A stretch of 64,000 nt of DNA from Neospora caninum Liverpool (lineage: Eukaryota > Apicomplexa > Conoidasida > Eucoccidiorida > Sarcocystidae), in assembly GCF_000208865.1 (NCBI RefSeq), contig NC_018398.1:5542710-5606709 (forward strand), read 5' to 3'. This document shows positions 24,529 through 35,371 of this stretch, in pieces. The translations under genes were made by a program, and so were the position numbers. The notes beneath the pieces are model-generated. The model ran no database searches, was not told the DNA's origin, and saw only the letters and a list, made by a program, of their open reading frames with translations. How positions within the stretch are numbered: the stretch's first letter is position 1; each line of letters begins with the position of its first letter.

Positions 24529-27500
24529 CAATCATATGTAGGTGTGCATAGCAGTCGGTCGTTTGTACCTAAGGTAAGCGAATTGAAGTGAAGTCCACAC
24601 ATACCTTGGAGGAAACACACACATTCGCTATGCGTAAGAGTAAACTGACAGACACCACATATACCTATAAATATATATCGACTGGCGCTACAAACGGGGC
24701 GCGGTGTAACTGGAGGTAGACGGAGTCTGCGTGACGGGTGATTCTACCGTAGTTCGCGGTTGCCTGATTTTTTGAGAAGGAACTTACGCATTTCGACGAC
24801 TTCAAAAGCTTTTTTTGCTGGGCCATCTTGAGAAGCCTTGAGCTGCATGCAGCAGTGGCACACGGGGAAAAAACGGCGGATGACGCCCAGCTGGAGCGAG
24901 AAGAGTTTCTGAGAAGAATAGCGTGGCAACTGTGACTTTTTCTACCAAAGTGGTGAGGGGGGAGGCGCCTTCGTCCAGGTAACACCGACATTGCTGTCCT
25001 TCACAAAGAACGCGAGAAAGTGGAGTCAGCCGTGAGGCTCGGTCAGAAACGAGAGCTTACCTCGCCTTCCGGAGAGCTCCCTCCTGCCTGGCCACCCGAG
25101 GCGAGTTGGCGTTGCTTCTCGGCTCGCTTGGACTCCTCCTTTAACTCGTCTTCCGTCACAACCCGGAAAGACGCGTCCTGCGAGACAAAGGAGTCGGAGA
25201 CACAAAAGGGTCGTTCGCGAACCGTCGACACCTCGGAGAGCGCATGCAGCCACTGTGGAGCGAGACGAAGTCGGGGCCCGAGGCCGACTCGCGGCGAAGC
25301 AGGAGGCGCGCAGCTGAAGAGCCGGCAGACCTCTTTTACAGACCCGAGCGAGTTTCCTGTGCGTCTTTCTTGCCACAGGCGCAGACCTCCCTTGTTGCTG
25401 AACAAGCGCGGTTGGGAACGGCAGTTCGCCGGATGACTCGACCGACGTAGGTGTACACAGAAGCCATTTAAAACCAGCATAGGCCCGAGAGGAAACAGGC
25501 GGCGGGACGACAGAAAGAGACGAAGCGCGAGGCCGCGCCGCCTGGAGAACAGCTGCCTCCTCACCGCCTGGAGCTCGACGACGGTTGCGTCTTCGTCTGT
25601 GCCCGACAAGATTTTCTGGACGAAGCCGTCGATGACGAGCTCGTCGGGACGCACGTAGAGATGACACTCCGGGCATTTCCACCGCGTGTTGAAGGCCTTG
25701 GTGTTCTTCGTGACGAGGAGGTAGCCCGCCAAGTCGTAGCACTGTAGGTGCATGCACGCTCGGCCGCGACAGGGGACTTCGATCCTGGAAAAAACGCGAC
25801 AAGCGGCGCGCGAAACGTGGACAAAAAGACGCAGCAAGCAAGAAACATGCCCCAGCCTTCTTGAGGAGACGGCGGAATCAGACGCGCACACACGTGGCAG
25901 GCCGTCAAAACCCCACAGCCTGGGGACGCGGGTCATCGAGAAAGGAGACACCAGCGGAGTCTGCTGATTCGCCTCTCGCTGCAGAACGGCAGTGCTGCGG
26001 GAGCTGCCAGAATACCTGCGTAGAGCTTGAACGCCCGATCCCCGCGTAAGGAGTTTTCGTCGCCTCCCCATTGGAGGAGAATGCCTCACCGCGTGAACGT
26101 CACTGGACAGAGCAGTTTGATGCGGCGAGTCACTTCCAGGCACATGACGTCGTCGTCATCGTCGGAATCGTCAGATTTGCCCGAGTTCCCAGTCCTGTTG
26201 TTGATAATGTCCAGCACGCGTTTTTCTGCCTCCGGCTCGTTCAGCTGGCCGCATTGCCAAACTTGCTTCTGCAGAGAAAACAGCCGATTCCTCAATCCAC
26301 GAAAAACAAGTGGAACCGCCCCCAAACCATGCCGCGACAAAAAACTCCCCCCTCCCGCAGAGTGCGCGCCGACAGACACTTTCAGCCACTGAACGAACTA
26401 CGCTTTGTGCACACACATGCCTGCATGCTCGTTTTGTGTACATTTATACACATTTTTTACATGCAAAAAAGTATATGCGCTTTAGAGCAATGCGACTGGA
26501 CGCACATGCCTGCGTCGTTTCGGCTTGTTCACTTTTGCCTCTGCTCGTTGGCCTTTCGCGCGTTCAGTCGCTTTTTGCTCACCGAAAGGGAGTCTGGCGT
26601 CCTGGAGTCGCAGAGAAAGACGCCGATGTGGAACACCTGCGGCTCGTCGTAGTTCGTCCAGGTGAATTCGATTCGGTTCCGGCTGTTTTTCAGGTACTGC
26701 GTTATCTGCTCACATGCAACGCAAACGATGGCGTGCGAATCAAAAAAGCTTTGAAGCGCTCTGTCCTCCTCACAGTCCGAGTCCGCGCACGCGACGGGCT
26801 GAGCGCTAGACAGCATGCAGTGAGCGAGCCGGGAAAAAACCAAAACGTCTACCCTCAAGACGTCGCCCCCCGATCGCGCCAGAAAGAGCGCGCGTCGACT
26901 GTCCTCGGCGCGTTTCCGCACTTACTGGAATCGGCATATCTCTTCGCTTATGCTCCCAAGAAGGCGCTGCTACAGTCTCCTCGACCTGCAGAGAAAACGG
27001 CGAGAGGGGAAAGAAAACAAGAAACAGCGGGGCTCTCTCACTCACGGCGCCTGCGGGGGAGGCCATGGCGAACCACAGAAGTTCTACCGCAGAAGGGATA
27101 AGGCTGATTTTTTCTAGGACACCGCCTCGCCGAAGGAATCTTCTCCACTGCTCAGATTCACGCAGGCAAGACAACGTCTGGGGACGCCCACGCAAAGCGA
27201 GACGCTGGGAACCAAAGTGTCGCTTACTCTGCCGTTGACCACGATGTTCATGGTCTTGGGCCACGACTGGTACAGAGGATGGATGTCGACTTGCATGCAT
27301 CGGACAATCACTTCCTTGCCTTCTGCTCGCCACTTGCGAAGCTGCTGCGTGTTCAGTTCCAAGACGTAGTGGCTCTGCTCCAGTCGCGAGTCCCAGAGGA
27401 CTTCCGCCTGCGGGGGAGGCAACGGAGACACGGGAGACACCGAGACATACCGTTATCCGCCGAGCTCGCCACGAACGGGATTGGGGCGCCAGAGACAGCA

Positions 27501-29782
27501 GGAAACACAAAACAAACACGAAAACGGTCACTGCTTGCCGAAGAGCGAGAAAACAAGACCTCCGCACAGCCGACATGAGCTTGTGTGTAGGCAACGCATG
27601 CGGAAACGCACGACCCGCAAACGAGCTGCTGCCCGCACAGTCAAAAACGCCCTTTGGCAAACTACACGGACATGCATAAATGCGTGTGATAAAAACCCTG
27701 TCTGCGTCTACACGTGTGTATGCATGTGCAGATAAATTGGCATGGATTCAGGTTCGGTGTGTAAACAGCGTTTTGGGCTTCACGACGCCGTCCGCGCGCG
27801 CTTCGGTGTGTTTTAGGCCGCCCACGAAACTCCGGCGGGTCGACGCTTACAACCGGGAAGAAAGGATCGAGCCGCTTCATTCGGCACATCGAGCAAACGA
27901 AATCTTGCGTATTGTAATCTGCTGGGTAGCATCCTGCATGCTGCAAAACCGACGAGAGGCACAGCACGAGAAGGCCACACGCATGCGGCAGAGCCCTCCA
28001 CCGCCGAGCGAACAAATTCCGGAGCACGCGCTGCGAAACCCAGACCCAGGAGTCTCTGGCGTGCAAAATGCACGGATCACTCTGCTCTACCCTTGATATC
28101 TACATATATATAGGCCTGCATTTGCCGATGTGTGTCAAAATCCACATGGATATATCTAAGGCTTCATCCGCGCCTTGTCGTTTCAAAGGTTTGCCTGTCA
28201 CGTGCACGAGAACCGATTCGCCTACTGCGAACGCGCAAATCAAATAGCCGTATACACGTAAATCTATCCAGAGATGCAGACACGTTGCGCGTCGGCTGCG
28301 AGTCTCAAGACGTCCGGCCGACGGTTTCCGTGTTTCGTCTTCGAGGCGTACATTCCACGCGTTGCAGAGGATGCACTTCAGAGTCGGGGTATGGCCTTTG
28401 CGCGGGGCAGACCCGACCGTGCCTCGACACAGGCAACGCCCAAACATTTCATTTCCGGCGCTGGAGGCGACGCCTGCGTTCTGCGCGGCTTTTCCGGCTC
28501 CGAATCCGCCGCGATCCCCTGCATGCGGTCCCTCCGACGCTCCCTGGTTCCCGCCGTTCGCCAATGCGCCGCGCGACCTGGCGAGGGGCCCGAGACCGTC
28601 GCCCGCAAGCAGCGTCTGGTGGCGACTCGCGGCGTGGACAGCGTGGTAGGCAGAAGCGTGGTGCGGCGCAGCGGGGGGGTACAAATTCACCGCGGAATGC
28701 TGGTAGCCTTGCGAGGAGTACGGAGGAATGTACGCGTGCGCCGACGCTGCGACAAGCGATTCGAAGTGGAAGGAGGGAACCAGTCCAACGCGAAGCCGGG
28801 GAAAAGAGGGGAAAGGCGCGGAAAACGCGCAAAGAACACACAGACACACAGGTTCGAAGTCCCTTCACATGCCGTGTGTCCAGAAAACTCGCCCTACGGG
28901 AAACAACGCGCGCAGGCTCCGCAAGAAAGGGGAAAGACGGGAGAAACAGCGAGGCACTGCGCAGAGAACAACGACCGCGCTCCACGCCGCACGAAACGCA
29001 GCGCCTCCCCGCCAGCTCGTGATCAGGAACATGACATGTACAGAAAGATCTATGAATGTGACGGCAGAGAGGCACGAATCTGGGAACGGGCGTGTATACA
29101 TGTAAGCCGCAGCTCAAAATGCGCGTTGCAAAGTGGAGCCGAAGTGTGTGGGGCCGCCGGCGGTTTCGTCCAATTGCGTATGACGCTGAGCATCCGGCGT
29201 CCGCATACACGCGGATGAGGACAACTTTTTTGAGGGAGTGAAGCGCGCGCTGAGTGGACTGCCGAGCACTGTCTCCTTACCGCTTCCTTGTCCGTGTGCA
29301 GACGGGGCCTGCATCGCATGCGGGGCGTGTGAGAATCTGGAAGCAGCGTGCGAGGTTCGCCCCGCGAAGCGACTGACTACTTGAGGGGGGATGCCGCCGT
29401 TCGAGCGCTGGTAGTCGTAGAGCGCCTGAACGAGGACTTGCTTGCGTCGGCCAGAGTGCGGGAGGCCCAGTTCCCGGCACATGCCCACCAGCTCGGCGCA
29501 GGTGTGCGCGTGAAGTCTGGGAAAAGCGCAGAAGCGCAGCGCCACACACACAGACCTGCGTTGGCGCTCCTCACACGACAGACCGTGGAGCGCACGCGAC
29601 AGGCGAACCAGACTCCCGAGGCAGAGAGATGTGCCGTTAGGTCGAGGGAAGTTTCGTGTGACTCTGCACACGCCGCCAGGGACCCTGAGAGCCTGTTCGC
29701 GCTTCAAAGCGCATCTGCATCACTCCCCGAGCTTCCGCGTCACGTTTTTCCCCAGTTTGACTCACTGCTCAATCGACAACAT
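19927..29782 (-). CDS. PIAS/SIZ-type SUMO E3 ligase (SAP, PHD, PINIT, SP-RING)
   Basis: Fourteen coding exons, all phase-consistent: 29766-29782, 29281-29516, 28352-28746, 27851-27940, 27228-27407, 26926-26985, 26583-26798, 26090-26268, 25565-25784, 25061-25177, 24788-24908, 23887-24186, 23088-23513, 19927-22796. They give 1,808 residues. Exon 1 is only 17 bases and completes the SAP helix (MLSIEQLHAHT, then [20 protein letters not shown]). A C4HC3 PHD finger spans three exons (about 178-245) and ends FVCSMC then LDPFFPVV, as in plant SIZ1. PINIT covers about 247-380 (TMNIVVNGR). The SP-RING is at about 450-515 ([25 protein letters not shown]). The rest is Ser/Pro/Glu-rich and carries [23 protein letters not shown] and [13 protein letters not shown], resembling SUMO-interaction motifs. 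Known for the family: these ligases move SUMO from Ubc9 to nuclear substrates. The enzyme class is secure. The tail is unusually long. Confidence 0.9.
22588..22675 (-). repeat. 21-bp tandem repeat encoding a SAASRD(E/Q/D) heptapeptide
   Basis: Four 21-base units in the last exon of the SUMO ligase encode [21 protein letters not shown] and SAASRDD in the disordered tail. Copies differ by single bases (GTCACGAGAAGCTGCAGACT against GTCGCG...), so the array is nearly homogeneous. Confidence 0.9.
23800..23827. repeat. TATACA/TA microsatellite in a SUMO-ligase intron
   Basis: ATATAC units pass into a TA run within the intron between the exons at 23513 and 23887. Confidence 0.8.
24421..24532. repeat. 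Compound TA/GTATA microsatellite in a SUMO-ligase intron
   Basis: Several TA runs are separated by GTACATATG and CATGTATATG words in the intron between the exons at 24186 and 24788. Confidence 0.9.
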
Positions 29783-32700
29783 TGTGGCGGCACTGGCGAG
29801 GGTGAGTGGAGAGCAGAGAGGCGCCGCCTTGCGAGTTTCCTTCCGCCGTTCGCTGCGCAAGCGAGAGAAAAGAACGGAATCCTCGTCCACCACAGGTCGA
29901 GCCCCAGCTCTGAACCGTCACATTGCAGATCTCCCGCGTCGTCCTCCCTGCGTTGTTCTTCCGCTGGACTGTTCCAGCGGGTGCGAGAAAGACGCGTTGC
30001 TGCGCAGAACGGCCCTCCAGGATCCGCCCCCTTATTCAAGGCATGCAAAGGCAAAGCGAGGACTCCGGACAGGTCAGCCGTACGGGAGCTCTCCGCCGTG
30101 CAAGGCCCCGAGGCAGAGCGCTTGACGCCTTCACTGGTGGCGAGAAGCTTGTGGAGAACAGTCCATTTTTCACTTTCACTCGCTCCACCTTTGGAGAAAA
30201 GTCAGCGGTGTGTATCCAGTGCGCTGCAGATCCACCGCCCGAAAAAACGGTGGGAATCCGCGGGAAACAAAGACGAGAGGAAAACGAAGAGAGCGAAGTA
30301 CCGAAACAAGAGAGGACGACCGGAGAGAGGGAGAAACGAAACACGAAGACGCGTTCTCGGGGTCACCCTCGTAAGATGCGAAGGGGGATACTGAAAGGGA
30401 GGTCGGCCACGGGTGAGGTACACGACGACCGTCTGAAGGCGGGTTAACGGAAGACCCGGGAACGGAAACGAAAGTTCGAACTCTGGAGGTGACAGCAAAG
30501 AAGAAGCTGGGGGTAGCTGGAGAATAGAGGGAGGTGTCTTTCTGACGGAAACCCAGATACTCTGGGAAGAAAAGAAAGCGAGTCCCACCTCGGCCTTTGC
30601 GCTGCCTCGGGCCTTCAGCGCGCGGCGAAGACGACTGGGTACGGATGACAGAGAGAGGAGCCACAGCCGCTGTGAGAAGAGGCGAAAGGCGCAAGACCAG
30701 ATCTGCGCCGGCTTCTTTTTCCCAAATTCCTGACGTTGCTGTTTCCCCTCCGCTAAACGTCCCCGCTTGAAGGACGAGGCAAGGCTGCCACGTTTGCGCT
30801 GGAACCACCAGTTTCTCGGCCCGCTGGTGTGCCTCCGGACAGGACAGGAGGAAAGAAACCATTTAACACTTGCGGGATGGGCCATGAGAAGCTGACACAA
30901 GAGGTCGGGAAAAGCGAAAAACCTCGCGGCAGAGACAACGGGCCTCACTGTTTCTTTTTCTGCATTCTGGCACCGGACATCTCGATTCTCCACAACGCTG
31001 TGAAAGACCGAACACAAGTCGCCCGCCTGACAGCACACTTCGACTCCCGTCGCCAACGAAAGAACACATTTTCCTGCTAGCCACAGGCTGTTTTCCATAT
31101 ACACCACTCTTACTGTTCCACGGCTGTTCGGGGCACGTTTCGCAAAAGTTGCTGGAGGCATGGGACGAAGAATGAGAAAATCCACAGCTGGGGGGACGAT
31201 CGGACGGTCCAGAGCGGCCGTTCACGCTTTTCTGCATGCGCGCTCCGGCGAGAGAGTTGCAGCCACGTCCGTCTCGTTCCGGTAAAAACGGATGGCTCTG
31301 GGAATTGCCAAAAGAAGAAAAGGGGTTTCTCTCTCCTCACGGAAAACTTTCGTTCGAGACTTTCACGAACGCGAAAGTGGGCGCTGTCCAATCTCGGCAA
31401 GCAAATGTCGGCCGGCGGCTTAGACCTCACGCGTGTCTTCTCACGCCGCCTGTCGCTCGATCTGTGCCGCCCATCTGTGCTTGTTTGCCTTTGCTTCGAA
31501 TCCCGAATCAGATAAAAACGCTCCTTTTGCTCTTCTTAGACCGACCCACTCCACGTTTCCACTTTCGAAACAGCTGTCGATGGCGCTCTCTCGCTGCGGG
31601 GCCTCTCTGCGAGGAACCCCTGTGGAGCTCGCCGTTGAAAGCTTTTCTTCCCCGGGCAAGCTTCTTGGAGTCCCGCGTGCACGTCTCTCGTCTGTGCGCG
31701 CTTCACAGAACCCTCACGCGTCTGCTGAGCAACCTCTGTGGGACTCTCGAACGCTGCCAAGCCTCCGCCTTGCAGGTAGCCGCGCAGTTCGTCCCTGCCC
31801 CGAGGCGCCTGCGGCGCCAACTGCTCTCGGGCGTCACCGCTCCGCCTTTTTTCCTTCGCCTGGCTGCCGTACTTTCTCTTCATCTTCTCCATCGATTGCA
31901 TCTCCCTGCGCGCACGCTTCTTTCTGGCATTCGCCTGTCGGTCCGTCTTCTGTCCTAGACACGAACTCCCCGTCAACATCCCCCTCCTCGTGCGGGTCTC
32001 TTTCTTCTCTTTCACCCGTTTCTCTGTCTGATCCTTTCCCGCTCTGTGGATCCTTCGAACGGAGAGAGAGTGGGTGGATGTTGCCTGACCCCGGAAAACA
32101 GCGTTTGTTTTTCTGGCGCTCGCCTTCCGAGGCCGTTCCGCGGATGTGTTTGCAGAAACCGAGGGCGTGGGGGGGAGGCTATCTGGAAAGAGGCGTGGAT
32201 TTGAAGCTGGAGCCGCAAGGCGAAGGACATTTTCGCGGCGCGTTGCTCACATCACGACGGAAGCAAACGCTCCCGTCACCTGTCGTCCCGTCCGCTTCCA
32301 GCGTACATACAGCCTGCGCGGTTCCACTGCGAGCGCCAGGGGTTGAGCTAGCGAAAGAAAGCGGCAGCTGTGACCGGGAAGAAGACGCAGAGAGCAGAGA
32401 AATCACCTCGTGGTGGAGATCGGGAGAAATAGGGACGCGAGAACCCTCTGTGGGTGGGCGCGAGGCAGGGGGGAATTGTCTCGAGTGTTCCGATAGGAAA
32501 CGAAAGATCTTGAATGGGACAGAGTACATTCGCAGGAAGAGCTCACATAGAGGGCGGATTAAGAGAGGCAGTCAAGCACCGGCTTACAAGCGGTGAGGAG
32601 GCAGAGGAGCACGGAGGTAGAGTGGGAAAACACGCCCGCGGTGAAGATTAGTCGACGGACACGGGTTGTTGTCGCTAAAGCGCTTGTGGACGTGGAAGCT

Positions 32701-35371
32701 ATGAAAGGCGCATACGCCTTCAACTGCGGACTGGCCAGCTGCTCGGTCACGTGTGTGAAGCGTCGGATGGCGGGTCTGGTTTCGTTAAACGACAAAGAGG
32801 AGTAGACTGCCACACTCGGACTTTCCGTGAATGTTACACTCACGAGTAGTGATGCGCAGCCCCTCTTCAGTTTGCAAAGTGCCGTTTCGGTTTCCTTTCA
32901 AGGTGCTGGTTTCAACAGACAGAGACTCCCCGGTCGTCGAACTGTTTTTGTTTTAAATCTGTCCTACCTCTCCGTACGCTTGCTCCGTCACACGGATAGA
33001 AACTCTCCATTTCTTCTTCTTTGTTCGCCATCTACAACTGGAAAGACGGTAGAACAGTTATGAGAGCCACAAATCGCGTCGTGCTGCATTTGCCAGAGCA
33101 GCTGTTCACAGAAAAGGGCAACTCGGATATCGTTGAGGAGGCGTTTTTTCTCGCAGCAAAAAGCCGGTGTAGAAAAGCTGTTTTGTTCTTTTGCGTGACC
33201 ACGAGTGTTTGGAGAGACTGTGTTTGAGAAAGACAATTCTTTTTAACTTAAGTATCCTGCAACATCCAGGTGAAGTCCCACCAACGGATGCGCTGCACAC
33301 AAAAAAGGACACACCATGCTTTTTCTTGAGAAGCTTCGCGTGTCTGTATCGCGAGCAGCCAGCAAGCGTCTGTCGTACTCCGGCGCGCTCATCACGTGCG
33401 GGAAGTATTCCGTCGCGGCAAAGACGTGCGTCGTCGTCCACTGGATGAGCAGGCGCCTACCTCACGAAACAAAAGCCCACACTCGTGCCACGCTACGTTG
33501 CCGCAGGTGTTCACCAGTTTTTGCTCAGCTGAGTGTCGCTGGCCGGAAGAAACGCGTTCACACGGTGCCGCTGCAGTTGGGGGCAGCGTTCAGAAGTAAA
33601 CAGCATTTTCTAGAACGGACACACGCTTTAGGCCACGTCTGAGTTGCCTGCTAAATGCGCAGTGTGTCACGTCACGGCGATCCAGTTCCTACCAGCATCT
33701 ACAGTGCGGCAGGCGTCGCTGCTTTGTTGCGTCTCTGGGCGCCACTGGTCTACAAGCACAGCACTGTTCTAGCGCATCGTTAGCTTTCCGGACCGCGCGT
33801 GGCGACGTCTCTCCGCAGCCTTGTTTTCCATCGATATCGTTCCACCGACATCGACTCTCCTGTGTTCCTCTGGGTGCCCTCTCTTCTGGGCAGACTAAGT
33901 GCTGGAAGAGCTGTGTTTGTCTCCAGCCGCACTTGTGGGCAACAAACTAAAATGTCTACTGTTTTCTGTGTACTGTAGACGACGCCTCCGAAGTCTCTCC
34001 GCAGCGAGGCAGTCCACTTCCAGATTCAGAGGAGGAGAGTTCCACTTTTTTGCGGCAGCGAAGCGCCTTCCTCAGGGAAGGCGAACGTGCCGCGCAAGAA
34101 CATTGTGCGCAGGGAGGATGCGGCAGAAAACCTGGTTTTTTCCTGCCTTTCAAAAGCTGAAAGCCTCCGTAAAAAAAAAACGTTCCTGGTTCCATCCAGG
34201 TGCTCACACCAGGCACTTCCTATTCCTCCGCGGTCTAACCGTCCTACAGAGGGCCTTTGTTTTGACCCGCGCCGATCCACACAACAGAGGAACTGAGGAA
34301 ATGTGGAATGCGACTGCATGCAGCAAGTCAATACAGCTCCTTCCTTACTTCATTTCAAGAGGGGACAGACGAAACGCACATGAAAAATTTACACGTGGTT
34401 CACGGTGACTATCTGCAGCAGACCCGTGAGCGCACTCAGCGCTCTATAGCTACAGGCTACGGCTACACATTTGCACGTACAGTTCATACTTGCTGGCATG
34501 CTGGCACCAGTGGCAGTCGAACCCCATATCAGGCATCAAGAAACGCCAGATAAAGGAAGGTTAAGCCACACTAAAAACGTCGGATTGTACGGCAGGAAGA
34601 GTTGAGAGACAACGCCGAAAAAAAACCTTTCTCGAAGCGCCCTGGAAACGGGAACGTTCCTGGCCCCGCCCCGCCCCCCCATTTTCTGAAGCAACGTTAC
34701 AGCTCAGAGTGATGCGACGCGTCGGAAAGAGGCGAAGAGGACGGCGACGCAAGTGAAGCGAAGAAATTCGCGCATCCCAGCAGGATTATCACCAACAGGA
34801 GAATCGGCTGTACGGAAGCGCACAAACGGAAAGCAAAGGAGTCTTAGTGAGACAGAGAACGCCTCGAGACGACAGAAAGACACTCCGCACTCGATGATCG
34901 GGATCGTGCTTCACCAGCCTCGCCGAAAAAACGTGGAACAAAAGGTCCTTCACACACATCTACTCATGCTTACAGCAGAACACGTGCACATTTTTTTTCT
35001 CTCTAGATCTATTTATAGACGTTTTCCTATTCGCGCGCAAGCGTCAGTGCCTATAGAAGACTAAACCTAGGCGTCGTATAAATACACTTTTCACTCTATA
35101 TCCTGTGGCGGATACAAGCACGTACACTGGGTGTTGCAGCAGAAGCTACGGGTGAGCATCAAAACGGAAGCGGGGGAAACCATTCGTGCGCAAAAATCAG
35201 CATATTTCCAGCAGCTTGGTTTTCACCCACTGGCAGCCGACTCCTCTCGTCGACTCCGCAGGCCCCGAATCTCTCCCGTCTACCGTCGGCACCAGACGAG
35301 GCAGTAGCGCCAAGTATAAGAACAAACGAAAGCACAAACAGACGAGAGAGAAACCGCGACAAGAAGGCCGA
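29783..35371. other. Upstream region of the SUMO ligase and 3' flank of the TPR gene
   Basis: This 5.6-kb interval contains a single candidate ORF (31580-32596 plus, listed separately). A 327-codon open frame on the minus strand (30202-31185) lies in the presumed leader/promoter of the ligase and has no homology. From 32600 to 35300 frames are short and base composition is mixed, and nothing further is supported. Confidence 0.5.
31580..32596 (+). CDS. Possible hypothetical protein, perhaps organelle-targeted
   Basis: An intronless frame of 338 codons starts at an internal ATG (MALSRCGASLRG...) and stops at TGA 32594-32596. The frame stays open for 49 codons upstream of this ATG. The N-terminus is rich in Ser, Arg, Ala and Leu and nearly devoid of acids for about 100 residues, as seen in mitochondrial or apicoplast leaders. 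A Ser/Pro-rich middle and a basic end follow (RRKSSHRGRIKRGS). No domain is recognised. It would be transcribed divergently from the SUMO ligase, with about 1.8 kb between. The start context (T at -3) is not ideal. It could equally be a chance open frame in GC-rich DNA, so confidence is low. Confidence 0.25.
   Translation: MALSRCGASLRGTPVELAVESFSSPGKLLGVPRARLSSVRASQNPHASAEQPLWDSRTLPSLRLAGSRAVRPCPEAPAAPTALGRHRSAFFPSPGCRTFSSSSPSIASPCAHASFWHSPVGPSSVLDTNSPSTSPSSCGSLSSLSPVSLSDPFPLCGSFERRESGWMLPDPGKQRLFFWRSPSEAVPRMCLQKPRAWGGGYLERGVDLKLEPQGEGHFRGALLTSRRKQTLPSPVVPSASSVHTACAVPLRAPGVELAKESGSCDREEDAESREITSWWRSGEIGTREPSVGGREAGGNCLECSDRKRKILNGTEYIRRKSSHRGRIKRGSQAPAYKR

Noticed and set aside
30202..31185. 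327-codon minus-strand open frame upstream of the SUMO ligase
   Set aside because: No recognisable domain. It sits where the ligase leader or promoter should be, and the real start (17-nt exon at 29782) is supported by the SAP domain.
34498..34560. tRNA-like word (CAGTCGAACCCC) considered as a T-loop
   Set aside because: No matching acceptor or anticodon stem could be folded around it.
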